The notes: a model not told the origin generated them from the sequence alone. A stretch of DNA of 8,797 bases from Amylibacter sp. (GCA_030625465.1 DAOUQS010000070.1:1-8797); one strand, 5' to 3'; shown: positions 1 to 6,118, numbered from the stretch's first letter. Translations and numbers: made by a program.

Positions 1-137
1 GCGACAATATTGCCCGCAGAGGGCAGGCTTGCCAGTGTCCGTTCGGAACAATAGACCAAATATCCCACGCCCTGCACATCGACCAACACATGGTCTTTTG
101 CACGGTAATCCACTTTGCCGGTGATTTTGCCGATCAT
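1..137 (-). CDS. ruvA: Holliday junction branch migration protein RuvA (N-terminal fragment)
   Basis: Only the first 45 or so codons are inside the window; the gene runs off the left edge. The product begins [20 protein letters not shown] and continues with [17 protein letters not shown], which is the N-terminal OB-fold (domain I) of RuvA. RuvA tetramers bind Holliday junctions and load the RuvB motor for branch migration in the cytoplasm. The start ATG (137-135) overlaps the ruvC stop TGA (136-134) in an ATGA junction, so the two genes are almost certainly co-transcribed and translationally coupled. In Rhodobacterales the usual order is ruvC-ruvA-ruvB, so ruvB is expected beyond the left edge, but that is inference. 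The identification rests on the conserved N-terminus alone. Confidence 0.9.
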   Translation of the reverse strand, partial: MIGKITGKVDYRAKDHVLVDVQGVGYLVYCSERTLASLPSAGNIV

Positions 138-646
138 GCAACCGCCCCCGCTTTGGCAATGGCTGCATCCAGCCGATTAGAAAACTGTGCGTGATGCGCA
201 TGGCAAAGTGCGACGGCCAATGCATCTGCGGCATCCGCACCGGCAATATCAACACCCGGCAATTGCAACCGCACCATATGGTCCACCTGTTTTTTATCCG
301 CATGCCCTACACCAACCACGACTTTCTTCACCGTATTGGGCGCATATTCACCGACCACCAATCCGAATTGCGCCGGAACCAACAGTGAAATCGCGCGGGC
401 TTGGCCCAATTTTAGCGTTCCTGCACCGTCTTTATTGACAAACACTTTCTCAACAGCTGCCGTTTCGGGTGCAAATTCCCGCAAAACAGCGGTTAATTGT
501 TCATGTAAGCTTAGCAACCTTTCGGCCAGCTCAGAGCCCACCGATTTGCACACACCATTTGCCACATGGCTACATTTAGCGCCATTAACATCAACGACAC
601 CCCAGCCCATGTGCCGCAAACCCGGATCAATTCCAATAACACGCAT
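134..646 (-). CDS. ruvC: Crossover junction endodeoxyribonuclease RuvC
   Basis: RuvC is the Holliday-junction resolvase that nicks two opposing strands of the four-way junction bound by RuvAB, in late homologous recombination and repair. The 170-residue product has the usual family length. All four acidic catalytic residues can be placed: D7 in IDPGL, E66 in AVEKVF, and D138 and D141 in [23 protein letters not shown] segment (about 73-85) and the H-A-D-K-K region (115-119) are also typical. I chose the ATG at 646 rather than the alternative start at 682: the protein then begins [10 protein letters not shown] as in homologues, and AGAGG (655-651, minus strand) sits four bases upstream. The reading frame ends in a 4-base overlap with ruvA. 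A LexA-like site lies 33-47 bases upstream, consistent with SOS control. The function is secure; the regulation is inferred. Confidence 0.96.
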   Translation of the reverse strand: MRVIGIDPGLRHMGWGVVDVNGAKCSHVANGVCKSVGSELAERLLSLHEQLTAVLREFAPETAAVEKVFVNKDGAGTLKLGQARAISLLVPAQFGLVVGEYAPNTVKKVVVGVGHADKKQVDHMVRLQLPGVDIAGADAADALAVALCHAHHAQFSNRLDAAIAKAGAVA

Positions 647-650
647 ATCG

Positions 651-655
651 CCTCT
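651..655 (-). promoter_or_regulatory. Ribosome binding site that sets the ruvC start
   Basis: On the minus strand AGAGG is followed by CGAT and then the ATG at 646. This is the only good Shine-Dalgarno match near the N-terminus, and it argues for the start at 646 over the in-frame start 12 codons upstream at 682. Confidence 0.6.
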
Positions 656-659
656 GTTT

Positions 660-673
660 CTTGCCTGAGCAAG
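660..673. repeat. Small inverted repeat in the ruvC leader
   Basis: CTTGC-CTGA-GCAAG forms a perfect five-base stem with a four-base loop. It lies just upstream of the ruvC ribosome binding site and could be a leader hairpin in the ruvC mRNA. A stem this short can arise by chance. Confidence 0.25.
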
Positions 674-702
674 CACTAGCACGAAACGGGAACATTAGCC
701 AA
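673..702 (-). promoter_or_regulatory. Weak candidate ruvC promoter
   Basis: On the minus strand TTGGCT (702-697) could be a -35 element, followed after 18 bases by TAGTGC (678-673) as a poor -10. The only support is the match of the -35 hexamer, its distance to ruvC, and the fact that the LexA-like site would lie in the spacer, a common place for a repressor. Treat it as a guess. Confidence 0.2.
679..693 (-). promoter_or_regulatory. Candidate LexA (SOS) box upstream of ruvC
   Basis: The minus strand reads GTTC-CCGTTTC-GTGC. The known alphaproteobacterial LexA site is the direct repeat GTTC-N7-GTTC, so this is a match with correct spacing and one mismatch, in the second half-site. It lies 33-47 bases upstream of the ruvC start, and ruvCAB is a recognised LexA target in several alphaproteobacteria. 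The match is seen directly; binding and SOS induction are inferred. One mismatch in eight fixed bases could be chance, so confidence is moderate. Confidence 0.42.
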
Positions 703-749
703 GCACATTTCTGAATGCATGTCGGAAATTGCCATTAAATGTCGCTAAT

Positions 750-779
750 TTGACATGCAAAAACATCATTACAGCTATG
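750..779 (+). promoter_or_regulatory. Tentative promoter for the DUF1127 pair
   Basis: TTGACA at 750-755 matches the sigma-70 -35 consensus exactly. The -10 region 18-19 bases downstream, GCTATG/CTATGC (774-780), is a weak sigma-70 match; a CTAT-type -10 is closer to heat-shock sigma (RpoH) promoters, which drive DUF1127 genes in Rhodobacter. A start near 785-790 would give a leader of roughly 85 bases. The -35 is clear; the rest is inference. Confidence 0.3.
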
Positions 780-835
780 CAAAAATTGCAATTGTAAAAT
801 GGCATTGGCAAGCATACATGCGGATTAAGGAACAC

Positions 836-848
836 GGTCACACTGACC
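836..848 (+). repeat. GGTCA-CAC-TGACC dyad in the leader of the first DUF1127 gene
   Basis: A perfect five-base inverted repeat around CAC lies 23 bases before the start codon and just upstream of the AAGGATTA ribosome binding site. A related dyad, GGTC-AATA-GACC, occupies nearly the same place before the second DUF1127 gene (1157-1168). Conservation in two paralogous leaders makes it more credible than a lone short repeat. It could be an RNA hairpin near the ribosome site or an operator. Confidence 0.4.
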
Positions 849-871
849 ACACCCAATGAAAGGATTAGGCT

Positions 872-1087
872 ATGACTACTATAACCCAAACAACTGCTGC
901 ACCATTTGGTGCGATTGCAACTTACCGTGCAATTCACGCTATCGAGACTGCTTTAAATAGTCTGATCGATTGGAATACAAAACGCAAAACATATATGAAG
1001 CTGAATGCATTGAACACACGCACACTGGAAGATATCGGTATGTCACGTGCAGATGTAGACACCATGAAGATCGCGTTTTTTCACTAA
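872..1087 (+). CDS. DUF1127 family small protein, first copy
   Basis: This encodes a 71-residue protein starting at ATG 872, with AAGGA (860-864) eight bases upstream. The C-terminal part, with L-N-A-L-N-T-R-T-L-E-D-I-G-M-S-R-A-D (about 44-61), is the DUF1127 signature (L..L..R.L.DIG..R.D). The N-terminal part (about 10-40) is predicted helical and rich in T, A and I. No signal peptide or membrane segment is evident. The next gene is a paralogue: from PFGAI onward about 36 of 60 aligned residues are identical. Members of this family in Rhodobacter sphaeroides (CcaF1) bind RNA and affect sRNA maturation and turnover under stress; transferring that role here is inference. A hairpin follows the stop codon. 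The family call is firm and the function is not. Confidence 0.88.
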   Translation: MTTITQTTAAPFGAIATYRAIHAIETALNSLIDWNTKRKTYMKLNALNTRTLEDIGMSRADVDTMKIAFFH

Positions 1088-1110
1088 CACCTACAAACTC
1101 CCGCAATGAA

Positions 1111-1142
1111 TAATGCATGTCCGCGCAAGCAGGCATGCATTA
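1111..1142 (+). repeat. Intercistronic hairpin between the two DUF1127 genes
   Basis: TAATGCATG (1111-1119) is the exact reverse complement of CATGCATTA (1134-1142). In RNA the stem extends to 11 pairs through one U-G and one C-G pair, with a loop of about 10 bases (1122-1131). No U-tract follows, so it is not a classical intrinsic terminator. It could be a processing or stabilising element that sets the relative amounts of the two messages, or part of a small RNA cut from the transcript. The structure is seen; the role is inferred. Confidence 0.6.
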
Positions 1143-1156
1143 GACGATCACAAACG

Positions 1157-1168
1157 GGTCAATAGACC
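1157..1168 (+). repeat. GGTC-AATA-GACC dyad in the leader of the second DUF1127 gene
   Basis: A four-base inverted repeat with a four-base loop ends 19 bases before the start codon, directly ahead of AAGGATTA. It is the counterpart of the GGTCA-CAC-TGACC dyad before the first copy, which suggests that the duplication included the leader. Confidence 0.38.
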
Positions 1169-1187
1169 GCATTCAAGGATTAAGCCG

Positions 1188-1403
1188 ATGGCTACTCTGA
1201 ACACAACAACAGCACCATTTGGTGCAATCACGACATATCGCGTCATCCACGCTATTGAAGGTATTAAAAACAACCTTGTTGCCTGGAACACAAAGCGCAG
1301 CACTTACATCCAGCTCAGCGCATTGGGCGCACGCGAGCTGGATGATATCGGATTGACACGCGCCGACGTGGAAGACCTGAATACAGGTTTCTTCCGTTAC
1401 TAA
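1188..1403 (+). CDS. DUF1127 family small protein, second copy
   Basis: This gene encodes a 71-residue paralogue of the preceding gene. I chose ATG 1188, not the longer in-frame start at 1113: AAGGA (1175-1179) lies eight bases upstream and the protein then begins MATLNTTTAPFGAITTYR, collinear with the first copy. The C-terminal DUF1127 signature is L-S-A-L-G-A-R-E-L-D-D-I-G-L-T-R-A-D (about 43-60). The longer version would add 25 residues with no counterpart, and its start would fall inside the intercistronic hairpin. The 100-base gap and the hairpin allow either read-through from the first gene or a separate transcript. A strong terminator follows at 1428-1459. A role as a small RNA-binding or stress protein is inferred from Rhodobacter relatives; no catalytic motif is visible. 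Confidence 0.88.
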   Translation: MATLNTTTAPFGAITTYRVIHAIEGIKNNLVAWNTKRSTYIQLSALGARELDDIGLTRADVEDLNTGFFRY

Positions 1404-1427
1404 CGATAGGTTAAATGCCTGCTTTAT

Positions 1428-1459
1428 TAAGCCGTCCAATTATGGGCGGCTTATTTTTT
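1428..1459 (+). terminator. Rho-independent terminator after the DUF1127 pair
   Basis: The stem is TAAGCCGTCC (1428-1437) with GGGCGGCTTA (1444-1453): ten pairs including one U-G, with a six-base loop, followed by six T (1454-1459). This is a strong intrinsic terminator for the plus-strand DUF1127 genes. Read on the minus strand, the same stem can form but has only a poor U-tail, so it may help end the convergent minus-strand transcript. The segment 1460-1477 is a degenerate repeat of the terminator's 3' half. Confidence 0.85.
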
Positions 1460-1477
1460 ATGGGCAGTTTATTTTTC
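1442..1477 (+). repeat. Tandem 18-base repeat covering the terminator 3' half
   Basis: Positions 1442-1459 and 1460-1477 are adjacent 18-base copies that agree at 15 positions (differences G/A, C/T and final T/C). The first copy is the loop end, 3' arm and U-tract of the terminator. The second contains the stop codon (1471-1469) of the minus-strand gene. The second copy can pair imperfectly with the left arm, giving a weaker alternative hairpin. Confidence 0.6.
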
Positions 1478-1843
1478 GTGTGCTTCTTTTATTTGGCCAG
1501 CCAGATCAGCAACAAAGATACCGACGGGTTTTGTGAAAAATCCGGGGGTCATTGAATACGCGATAAGCTGTGATTTGCTATCACCTGCCTCAAGACTTGT
1601 GATAATATGCGCGTAGTTGTTTTGATTGGCATTCTGCACCAAAACCGCTTTGAAAACTGTAAATGAAATATACAACAGCAACAAAGATCTGAGTATAGAC
1701 ATCAATCTAAAGTTTTCTTTTTGCGGCTTTGATAAAATAACCGCACCGCGGCTATCGCGCCCGACCACATGTCTAGGCTTATAATGGGCGTTTATTATAC
1801 GATCAACGCGGGACTGGAACTCATGTGTTTGTACATCTGTCAT
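1469..1843 (-). CDS. Small single-pass membrane protein of unknown function
   Basis: I do not recognise this family. The 124-residue product starts at ATG 1843, preceded by AGAGGTGG (1856-1849), a good ribosome binding site; a TTG six codons upstream would overlap that site and is unlikely. Residues 1-46 are polar with several basic residues (YKPRH, RDSRG), followed by one hydrophobic segment at about 47-69 (LMSILRSLLLLYISFTVFKA). A C-terminal domain of about 55 residues then carries N, Q, D and K. No signal peptidase site or catalytic motif is evident. With positive charges ahead of the helix, the N-terminus is probably cytoplasmic and the C-terminal part periplasmic. It lies 79 bases after prmA on the same strand and converges on the DUF1127 terminator. 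Reading frame, ribosome site and membrane segment support a real gene. Confidence 0.72.
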   Translation of the reverse strand: MTDVQTHEFQSRVDRIINAHYKPRHVVGRDSRGAVILSKPQKENFRLMSILRSLLLLYISFTVFKAVLVQNANQNNYAHIITSLEAGDSKSQLIAYSMTPGFFTKPVGIFVADLAGQIKEAHEK

Positions 1844-1848
1844 ATCCA

Positions 1849-1856
1849 CCACCTCT
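1849..1856 (-). promoter_or_regulatory. Ribosome binding site that sets the start of the small membrane protein
   Basis: The minus strand carries AGAGGTGG followed by TGGAT and the ATG at 1843. It overlaps the region that would be coding if the upstream TTG were used, which favours the shorter protein. Confidence 0.6.
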
Positions 1857-1901
1857 AACAATGAATCACATTAGTAGAGCTGTGTTAATCCCAAAATATG
1901 G

Positions 1902-1945
1902 CGATAACCTGTCTGAATTATGTCATTTTTTCTGCAAGGTTATCG
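1902..1945 (-). repeat. Inverted repeat at the end of prmA
   Basis: CGATAACCT (1902-1910) is the exact reverse complement of AGGTTATCG (1937-1945), with a 26-base loop that contains the prmA stop codon (1925-1923). In prmA mRNA it would form a nine-pair stem across the gene's 3' end. No U-run follows directly, so it is a weak terminator candidate; mRNA 3'-end protection is another possibility. A nine-base perfect arm is uncommon by chance at this spacing but not decisive. Confidence 0.4.
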
Positions 1946-2792
1946 TTGACCACTCTCCGATTATCAGACGGTCGGTTTCGGAAAATCCGTTTTCTTGGTA
2001 AGATTGCGATACATCATCTGCCTGTGTATTCAAAACGCCCGACAAGATAACATACCCGCCATCATTACATGATTTACCCATGTCCGGTGCTAGTTCAATA
2101 AGCGGGCCTTTAAGTATATTCGCCAAGATTAAATCATATGGTGATTGCTTGCGCAGCTGCGGATGATCAAAGCCTGCACAGGTTACAACCTCTACGCGAC
2201 CTTCCAGATCGTTACTTGCAAGATTGTCGATCGCGGTATCGGTTGCGACCCCATCAATGTCACCGGCAACTATCGGGACATTCCACAGCTTGGCCGCACC
2301 CATCGCCAGAACTGCGGTTCCACAACCGATATCGGCAATATTCTTGGGTGAGAACCCCATCACTTCCAGCTTATCAAGTGCCGTCAAACAGCCCTGCGTT
2401 GTACCGTGATGACCCGTGCCAAACGCCATTGCCGCTTCTATCAACATTGGGACACAATCTGTCGGAACCTTGTCCGCATCATGACTACCATACAGAAAAA
2501 ACCGCCCTGCGCGGATCGGTGCCAACTCTCTTCGCACCTCCGCGACCCAATCCTTGTCGGGCACTTCGGATACGGCAAAAAGTTTGGCACCTGCACTTGC
2601 CGCAATCAATGCCAAGGCGACATCATCGGGTTTTTCCAAATAATAGCCGCCAACCTCGAACAAATCCGATCCGTCTTCAGTTTCGAAAACACCCACACCA
2701 TAAGGTGCCGGTGACATGTTTTCCAACATCTCCGCCATTGCCTCTGCGGCTCTTTTATCGGCTAGTGTTGTCAGTGCGGTATAAGTTGGCAT
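1923..2792 (-). CDS. prmA: Ribosomal protein L11 methyltransferase
   Basis: PrmA uses S-adenosylmethionine to methylate ribosomal protein L11 in the cytoplasm. The product has 289 residues, close to the usual family length. An N-terminal L11-recognition domain (about 1-95) is followed by a linker with the PrmA motif AFGTGHHGTT (123-132). The Rossmann-fold SAM site has motif I DIGCGTAVLA (154-163) and an acidic motif II GDID (177-180). LILANILKGPL (221-231) holds the N-I-L signature of the family, and VILSGVL (248-254) closes the core. The start ATG at 2792 has only a weak GAG seven bases upstream. It lies 55 bases after msrA on the same strand and may be co-transcribed with it. Loss of PrmA is tolerated in E. 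coli, so the enzyme may not be essential here. Identification is secure. Confidence 0.95.
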   Translation of the reverse strand: MPTYTALTTLADKRAAEAMAEMLENMSPAPYGVGVFETEDGSDLFEVGGYYLEKPDDVALALIAASAGAKLFAVSEVPDKDWVAEVRRELAPIRAGRFFLYGSHDADKVPTDCVPMLIEAAMAFGTGHHGTTQGCLTALDKLEVMGFSPKNIADIGCGTAVLAMGAAKLWNVPIVAGDIDGVATDTAIDNLASNDLEGRVEVVTCAGFDHPQLRKQSPYDLILANILKGPLIELAPDMGKSCNDGGYVILSGVLNTQADDVSQSYQENGFSETDRLIIGEWSTITLQKK

Positions 2793-2847
2793 TGTTTTTC
2801 TCGGTCATAAGTTTCAAACGAGGCGATATGCCAGCAACATCTTCACG

Positions 2848-3492
2848 TCAAGTATCCAGGCCGATGGGACAAGAAACTCCGGTGCCATCAAGGCTGCAAT
2901 ACCCGGACGGGTTCTTTGCCAGATACTGTTGATGATAATCTTCGGCATAGAAGAATTCAGGTGCGGGCATTATTTCTGTGGTAATGGTACCAAAACCTTT
3001 TGCCGAAAGCCGGGTTTGAAACCCTGCCAGACTTTCTTTGGCCTGCACATTATGCGCGTCTGAGCGGGTGTAAATACCGGAACGGTATTGCGTACCTTGA
3101 TCGTTCCCTTGGCGCATGCCTTGTGTCGGATCATGGCTTTCCCAGAATATTTTCAACAGATCGGAAAAGCCAATTATATTTGGATCATAACTGACCAATA
3201 CAACTTCGTTATGGCCGGTCAGCCCCGTGCATACCTCTTGATAGGTTGCGTTCGGTGTGGATCCCGCCGCATAGCCGACAGCTGTCATCCAGACGCCGTC
3301 CAGCCCCCAGAACTTTTGCTCTACACCCCAAAAACACCCCATGCCGAACATGGCGGTTTCAAACCCGTCGGGGACATCCCCCTTAAGTGCTCGGCCGTTA
3401 ACGAAATGGGTTTCAGCAGTTGGAATGGCAGTTTGCCGGCCTTCCAAGGCTTGTGATGCATCGGAAATTTCCGTGGGGCGTTTAAAAAGCAC
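2848..3492 (-). CDS. msrA: Peptide-methionine (S)-S-oxide reductase MsrA
   Basis: MsrA reduces methionine-S-sulfoxide in proteins and as free amino acid, regenerated by thioredoxin, as part of the oxidative-stress defence. The 214-residue product matches long, E. coli-type MsrA. The catalytic cysteine is C53 in MGCFWG (51-56), with E96 in GHNEVV, the segment FWESHDPTQ (116-124) and QYRSGIY (135-141) around the active site. Two C-terminal cysteines, C199 (GYCS) and C208 (VSCP), correspond to the resolving pair, so the full three-cysteine cycle is expected. Translation most likely begins at GTG 3492, with GGAG (3504-3501) eight bases upstream; no better ATG is seen near the N-terminus. No signal peptide is visible, so it is probably cytoplasmic. 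It lies 31 bases after the MATE gene and 55 before prmA. Confidence 0.95.
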   Translation of the reverse strand: MLFKRPTEISDASQALEGRQTAIPTAETHFVNGRALKGDVPDGFETAMFGMGCFWGVEQKFWGLDGVWMTAVGYAAGSTPNATYQEVCTGLTGHNEVVLVSYDPNIIGFSDLLKIFWESHDPTQGMRQGNDQGTQYRSGIYTRSDAHNVQAKESLAGFQTRLSAKGFGTITTEIMPAPEFFYAEDYHQQYLAKNPSGYCSLDGTGVSCPIGLDT

Positions 3493-3500
3493 AGCTCTAA

Positions 3501-3504
3501 CTCC
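3501..3504 (-). promoter_or_regulatory. Ribosome binding site supporting the GTG start of msrA
   Basis: GGAG on the minus strand is followed by eight bases and then GTG at 3492. The spacing is optimal and supports the non-ATG start. Confidence 0.55.
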
Positions 3505-3523
3505 AGTAAGATTATTAATAACT

Positions 3524-4894
3524 TTAACGTAATCGCGTTTTTAGTCCAGCCTTGGCAATATCGCGCGCTTCAACGCTACCAATGACCTGCCAGCCTACAA
3601 TCGTCGCGGCAATACCGGCGATGGACCAAGCCAGCCCTTGGCCGTAGACAACACCGGGGGCAGCGAAATAGCTGCTTAACAATATGCACAAAGGCCACAT
3701 CAACACACCATCCTTCAGCCAGTTGAACGCAGTGGAATATATCGGCCTGCCCAGATTGTTGAACGAGGCGTTCGAAACATAAAGCGCACCAGCAAAGATG
3801 AAACCACCCGCCGAAACATACGTGAAAGCCTTGATCACTTCTGCCGCATCCGGCCCCAGTCCGAACAACGAAATCACAGGCTCTGTCGCAAGCGCAAGGA
3901 TCGCCCAGGCAACCATCACGTATCCTGCACAAAACAACAGCGCATCACGATATGCGGTGCGCACACGATCGAATTTATGCGCCCCGTAGTTTTGCCCGAT
4001 GATACCGCCTATCGCCCCGGATAATGCAAATATACCACCAAAAGCCAGAACCGTAATGCGGCTTAGAACCGCCCAGCCGGCAACCGCACTTTCACCGAAA
4101 TCCGAAATAATCCGTGTGATTAGGTAGTTTCCGAAAGGCGACGACAACTGGGTCATAATCGCAGGGGCGGCAATGATGAAAAACGGCCCACCCCAACGCC
4201 TTACAAACGTCAACCGCACGGGTGCTACCAGATCATGCACGCGAATGACGAAATACAACCCAAGGGCGGCCGAAACGCTGCGCGAAATAACAACGCCCCA
4301 AGCAGCACCCTCGACCCCCATTCCCATCCATAGAATAAGAACAGGATCAATAATCATCGCGACACTGCCCGCCGAAAGCGTAACATACAGCCCGCGTTTG
4401 GCATCACCCTCGGCACGCAATATGGCTGATGCCATCATTCCGATCACAATCAGTAATAAAGACGGAACCGAGATCAGCAAAAACCGAGAGGCTATTGCCA
4501 GAACTTCCCCTTCAGCCCCTGCAAATGCCAAGATATCACGCCGAAAAATCAGTATCATTATGACGGTCACCGCCTGGATACCCACACCGATCATCATTGC
4601 CGAGGTTGCCTGTTCCCGCGCATTGCCGCGATTGCCCTGTCCCAGTGATTTTGCCACCATCGCCGAACCCGCAATCATAAATCCGATACTGGTTGAAATA
4701 GTAAAAAACTGAATCGTCCAGGCAAAGCCAAGTGCGGCCATCAGCATTTCATCGTCCAAAAAGGACACCCAGAAAATAGCCGCGGCATCGACCATGAACA
4801 AAAAGGTCAGCCCGACCATCGAGGTCATGGTCATCACCGCCACATGGCGCATGGTCGAACCGGTTAGAAACCGCGCTTGCGTTTGATCAGTCAT
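3524..4894 (-). CDS. MATE family efflux transporter
   Basis: This 456-residue inner-membrane protein has about 12 hydrophobic segments, the standard MATE layout of two six-helix halves. Visible family signatures are D36 in TM1 ([12 protein letters not shown]), [12 protein letters not shown] (81-92), [11 protein letters not shown] (160-170), the [18 protein letters not shown] stretch (182-199), [12 protein letters not shown] (300-311) in the second half, and NNLGRP (379-384). MATE proteins export cationic drugs, metabolites or other small molecules using a Na+ or H+ gradient; the substrate cannot be read from the sequence. The start ATG at 4894 follows the MFS stop by three bases and has no obvious ribosome site of its own, so translation is probably coupled to the MFS gene. 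The family is secure; NorM or DinF assignment is not. Confidence 0.93.
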   Translation of the reverse strand: MTDQTQARFLTGSTMRHVAVMTMTSMVGLTFLFMVDAAAIFWVSFLDDEMLMAALGFAWTIQFFTISTSIGFMIAGSAMVAKSLGQGNRGNAREQATSAMMIGVGIQAVTVIMILIFRRDILAFAGAEGEVLAIASRFLLISVPSLLLIVIGMMASAILRAEGDAKRGLYVTLSAGSVAMIIDPVLILWMGMGVEGAAWGVVISRSVSAALGLYFVIRVHDLVAPVRLTFVRRWGGPFFIIAAPAIMTQLSSPFGNYLITRIISDFGESAVAGWAVLSRITVLAFGGIFALSGAIGGIIGQNYGAHKFDRVRTAYRDALLFCAGYVMVAWAILALATEPVISLFGLGPDAAEVIKAFTYVSAGGFIFAGALYVSNASFNNLGRPIYSTAFNWLKDGVLMWPLCILLSSYFAAPGVVYGQGLAWSIAGIAATIVGWQVIGSVEARDIAKAGLKTRLR

Positions 4895-4897
4895 CGG

Positions 4898-6118
4898 TTA
4901 GTTTTTGCCTGCAAAAATCGTTTCATTCCCCGCGCTTGGATACCTTGGGATTAAAAGCGACAGAAAAAGCGAGACACTGGCCATGGCCGTTGCAACACCG
5001 AAAACCGCAGCAGGCGAAACCAACCAGACATACCCCAACAGAACCGGCAGCACGACCGCACCGATATGGTTAATGGTAAAAGCAACCGCCGCTGTCGGGC
5101 TGATATCCTTGGGATCAGCAATTTTCTGAAAATAGGTTTTCTGCGCCAAAGCCAGTGCAAAAAACAAATGATCCAACACATAAAGACTGGCGGCCAAGAC
5201 CACACCCCAGCCGAATATATAAACACCAGTGTACGCCAGAAAGACGATAATCAGGCCGGTATATTCAAACGCCAGCGCATTACGTTCGCCGTATTTGGAC
5301 ACCATACCGCCCATTAAAGGCGCAAAAAACATATTGGCGATGAAGTTGATCAGGAAAAGGGCCGTGACCTCATGCACCTCGAACCCGAAGCGTTCGACCA
5401 TCATGAAGGCGGCGAAAACAATAAAAATCTGGCGTCTGGCACCGGCCATAAATTGCAACGCATAATACAGCCAGTAGCGTTTGCGCAGAACCATATGCCG
5501 ATGTTGCACCACAGCCCCCTCAAAACGCGGAAATGCCAGCCAGCAATAAATTGCAATCGTAAAGGTAATGCCGCCGCCCATCATATAAAGCGTATTGTAA
5601 TCCCAGCCCAGAACTTTCCATGCCAGCATGATGGTAAGATACGTAAGCAAGGATGCGCCCGACCCGATCGCGATCAGCCAACCCAGCTTTTTAGGGGCCT
5701 CGGCCTTATCCAGCCATTGCAGTTCCAGTGACATCTTGACGGTTTCATAATAATGAAACCCCAAGCTGGATAGAAACGTCGTAATCAACAGGCCGGTAAA
5801 GCTTGGAAACCATGCGGTAAAAGCCACTGTAGCGGCCAGAAGCATCATGCTGACAACCGCTAAAAGCTGCTCATGAATAAACATGGCGATAAAAATCACA
5901 CCAACGGCAAAAAAGCCCGGAATTTCACGAACAGACTGTAACCAACCCAAGTCACGGCCATCAAAACCTGCCACCACATGGACAAAGTTATTCAGCAATG
6001 CGGACCATGTTGCAAACGCCATCGGCATGCAAAAAGCCATCAATGCAAGCAAAGTAAAAGGGCGGCGCCAAACCGGAAGCTGCCCTGCGTCATCAATGGA
6101 AACTATGGTAGACTGCAT
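4898..6118 (-). CDS. Major facilitator superfamily transporter
   Basis: This 406-residue protein has about 12 hydrophobic segments in two halves with a central hydrophilic stretch (about 197-215), typical of MFS. A motif A-like loop GGMVSKYGERNAL (270-282) lies between TM8 and TM9. The equivalent loop between TM2 and TM3 (near FIHEQLL, 80-86) lacks the usual D and R residues, so motif A is degenerate in the first half. The conserved TINHIGAVVLPVLLGYVW segment (348-365) falls in TM11. The ATG at 6118 has AGG-type ribosome pairing about seven bases upstream. This is the first gene of the minus-strand run and is followed at three bases by the MATE gene, suggesting two exporters made together. 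The substrate is unknown. A divergent AT-rich region with dyads lies upstream. Confidence 0.9.
   Translation of the reverse strand: MQSTIVSIDDAGQLPVWRRPFTLLALMAFCMPMAFATWSALLNNFVHVVAGFDGRDLGWLQSVREIPGFFAVGVIFIAMFIHEQLLAVVSMMLLAATVAFTAWFPSFTGLLITTFLSSLGFHYYETVKMSLELQWLDKAEAPKKLGWLIAIGSGASLLTYLTIMLAWKVLGWDYNTLYMMGGGITFTIAIYCWLAFPRFEGAVVQHRHMVLRKRYWLYYALQFMAGARRQIFIVFAAFMMVERFGFEVHEVTALFLINFIANMFFAPLMGGMVSKYGERNALAFEYTGLIIVFLAYTGVYIFGWGVVLAASLYVLDHLFFALALAQKTYFQKIADPKDISPTAAVAFTINHIGAVVLPVLLGYVWLVSPAAVFGVATAMASVSLFLSLLIPRYPSAGNETIFAGKN

Larger units (their letters stand above)
694..871. other. Non-coding region upstream of the first DUF1127 gene
   Basis: No convincing gene lies here. The stretch is AT-rich and holds several short dyads: AATGCATGTC at 714-723 (it recurs at 1112-1121 before the second DUF1127 gene), TGCAA-AAA-TTGCA at 778-790, a perfect 10-base palindrome AATTGCAATT at 784-793, and GGTCA-CAC-TGACC at 836-848. 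It probably carries the promoter and leader of the DUF1127 genes, and its left end carries upstream elements of ruvC, which is transcribed away from it. Confidence 0.5.

Noticed and set aside
134..682. Longer ruvC starting at 682
   Set aside because: The extra 12 residues have no counterpart in RuvC, and a good ribosome site (AGAGG) lies directly before the ATG at 646.
695..937. Minus-strand frame of 80 residues overlapping the first DUF1127 gene
   Set aside because: It lies largely in non-coding DNA and antisense to a real gene, has a cysteine-rich composition typical of chance frames, and shows no family resemblance.
1111..1142. Intrinsic terminator after the first DUF1127 gene
   Set aside because: The stem is good but is followed by GACGATCAC rather than a T-run, so intrinsic termination is unlikely.
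1088..1187. CcsR-like sRNA array after the first DUF1127 gene
   Set aside because: There are no repeated hairpins with CCUCC-type loops; only one different hairpin is present.
1113..1403. Longer start for the second DUF1127 gene
   Set aside because: The extension has no counterpart in the paralogue, and its start would be inside the intercistronic hairpin; the ribosome site at 1175-1179 fits the start at 1188.
2138..2932. Plus-strand frame of 264 residues antisense to prmA
   Set aside because: It is rich in P, R, H and S, has no recognisable motif and mirrors the reverse of a well-conserved gene.
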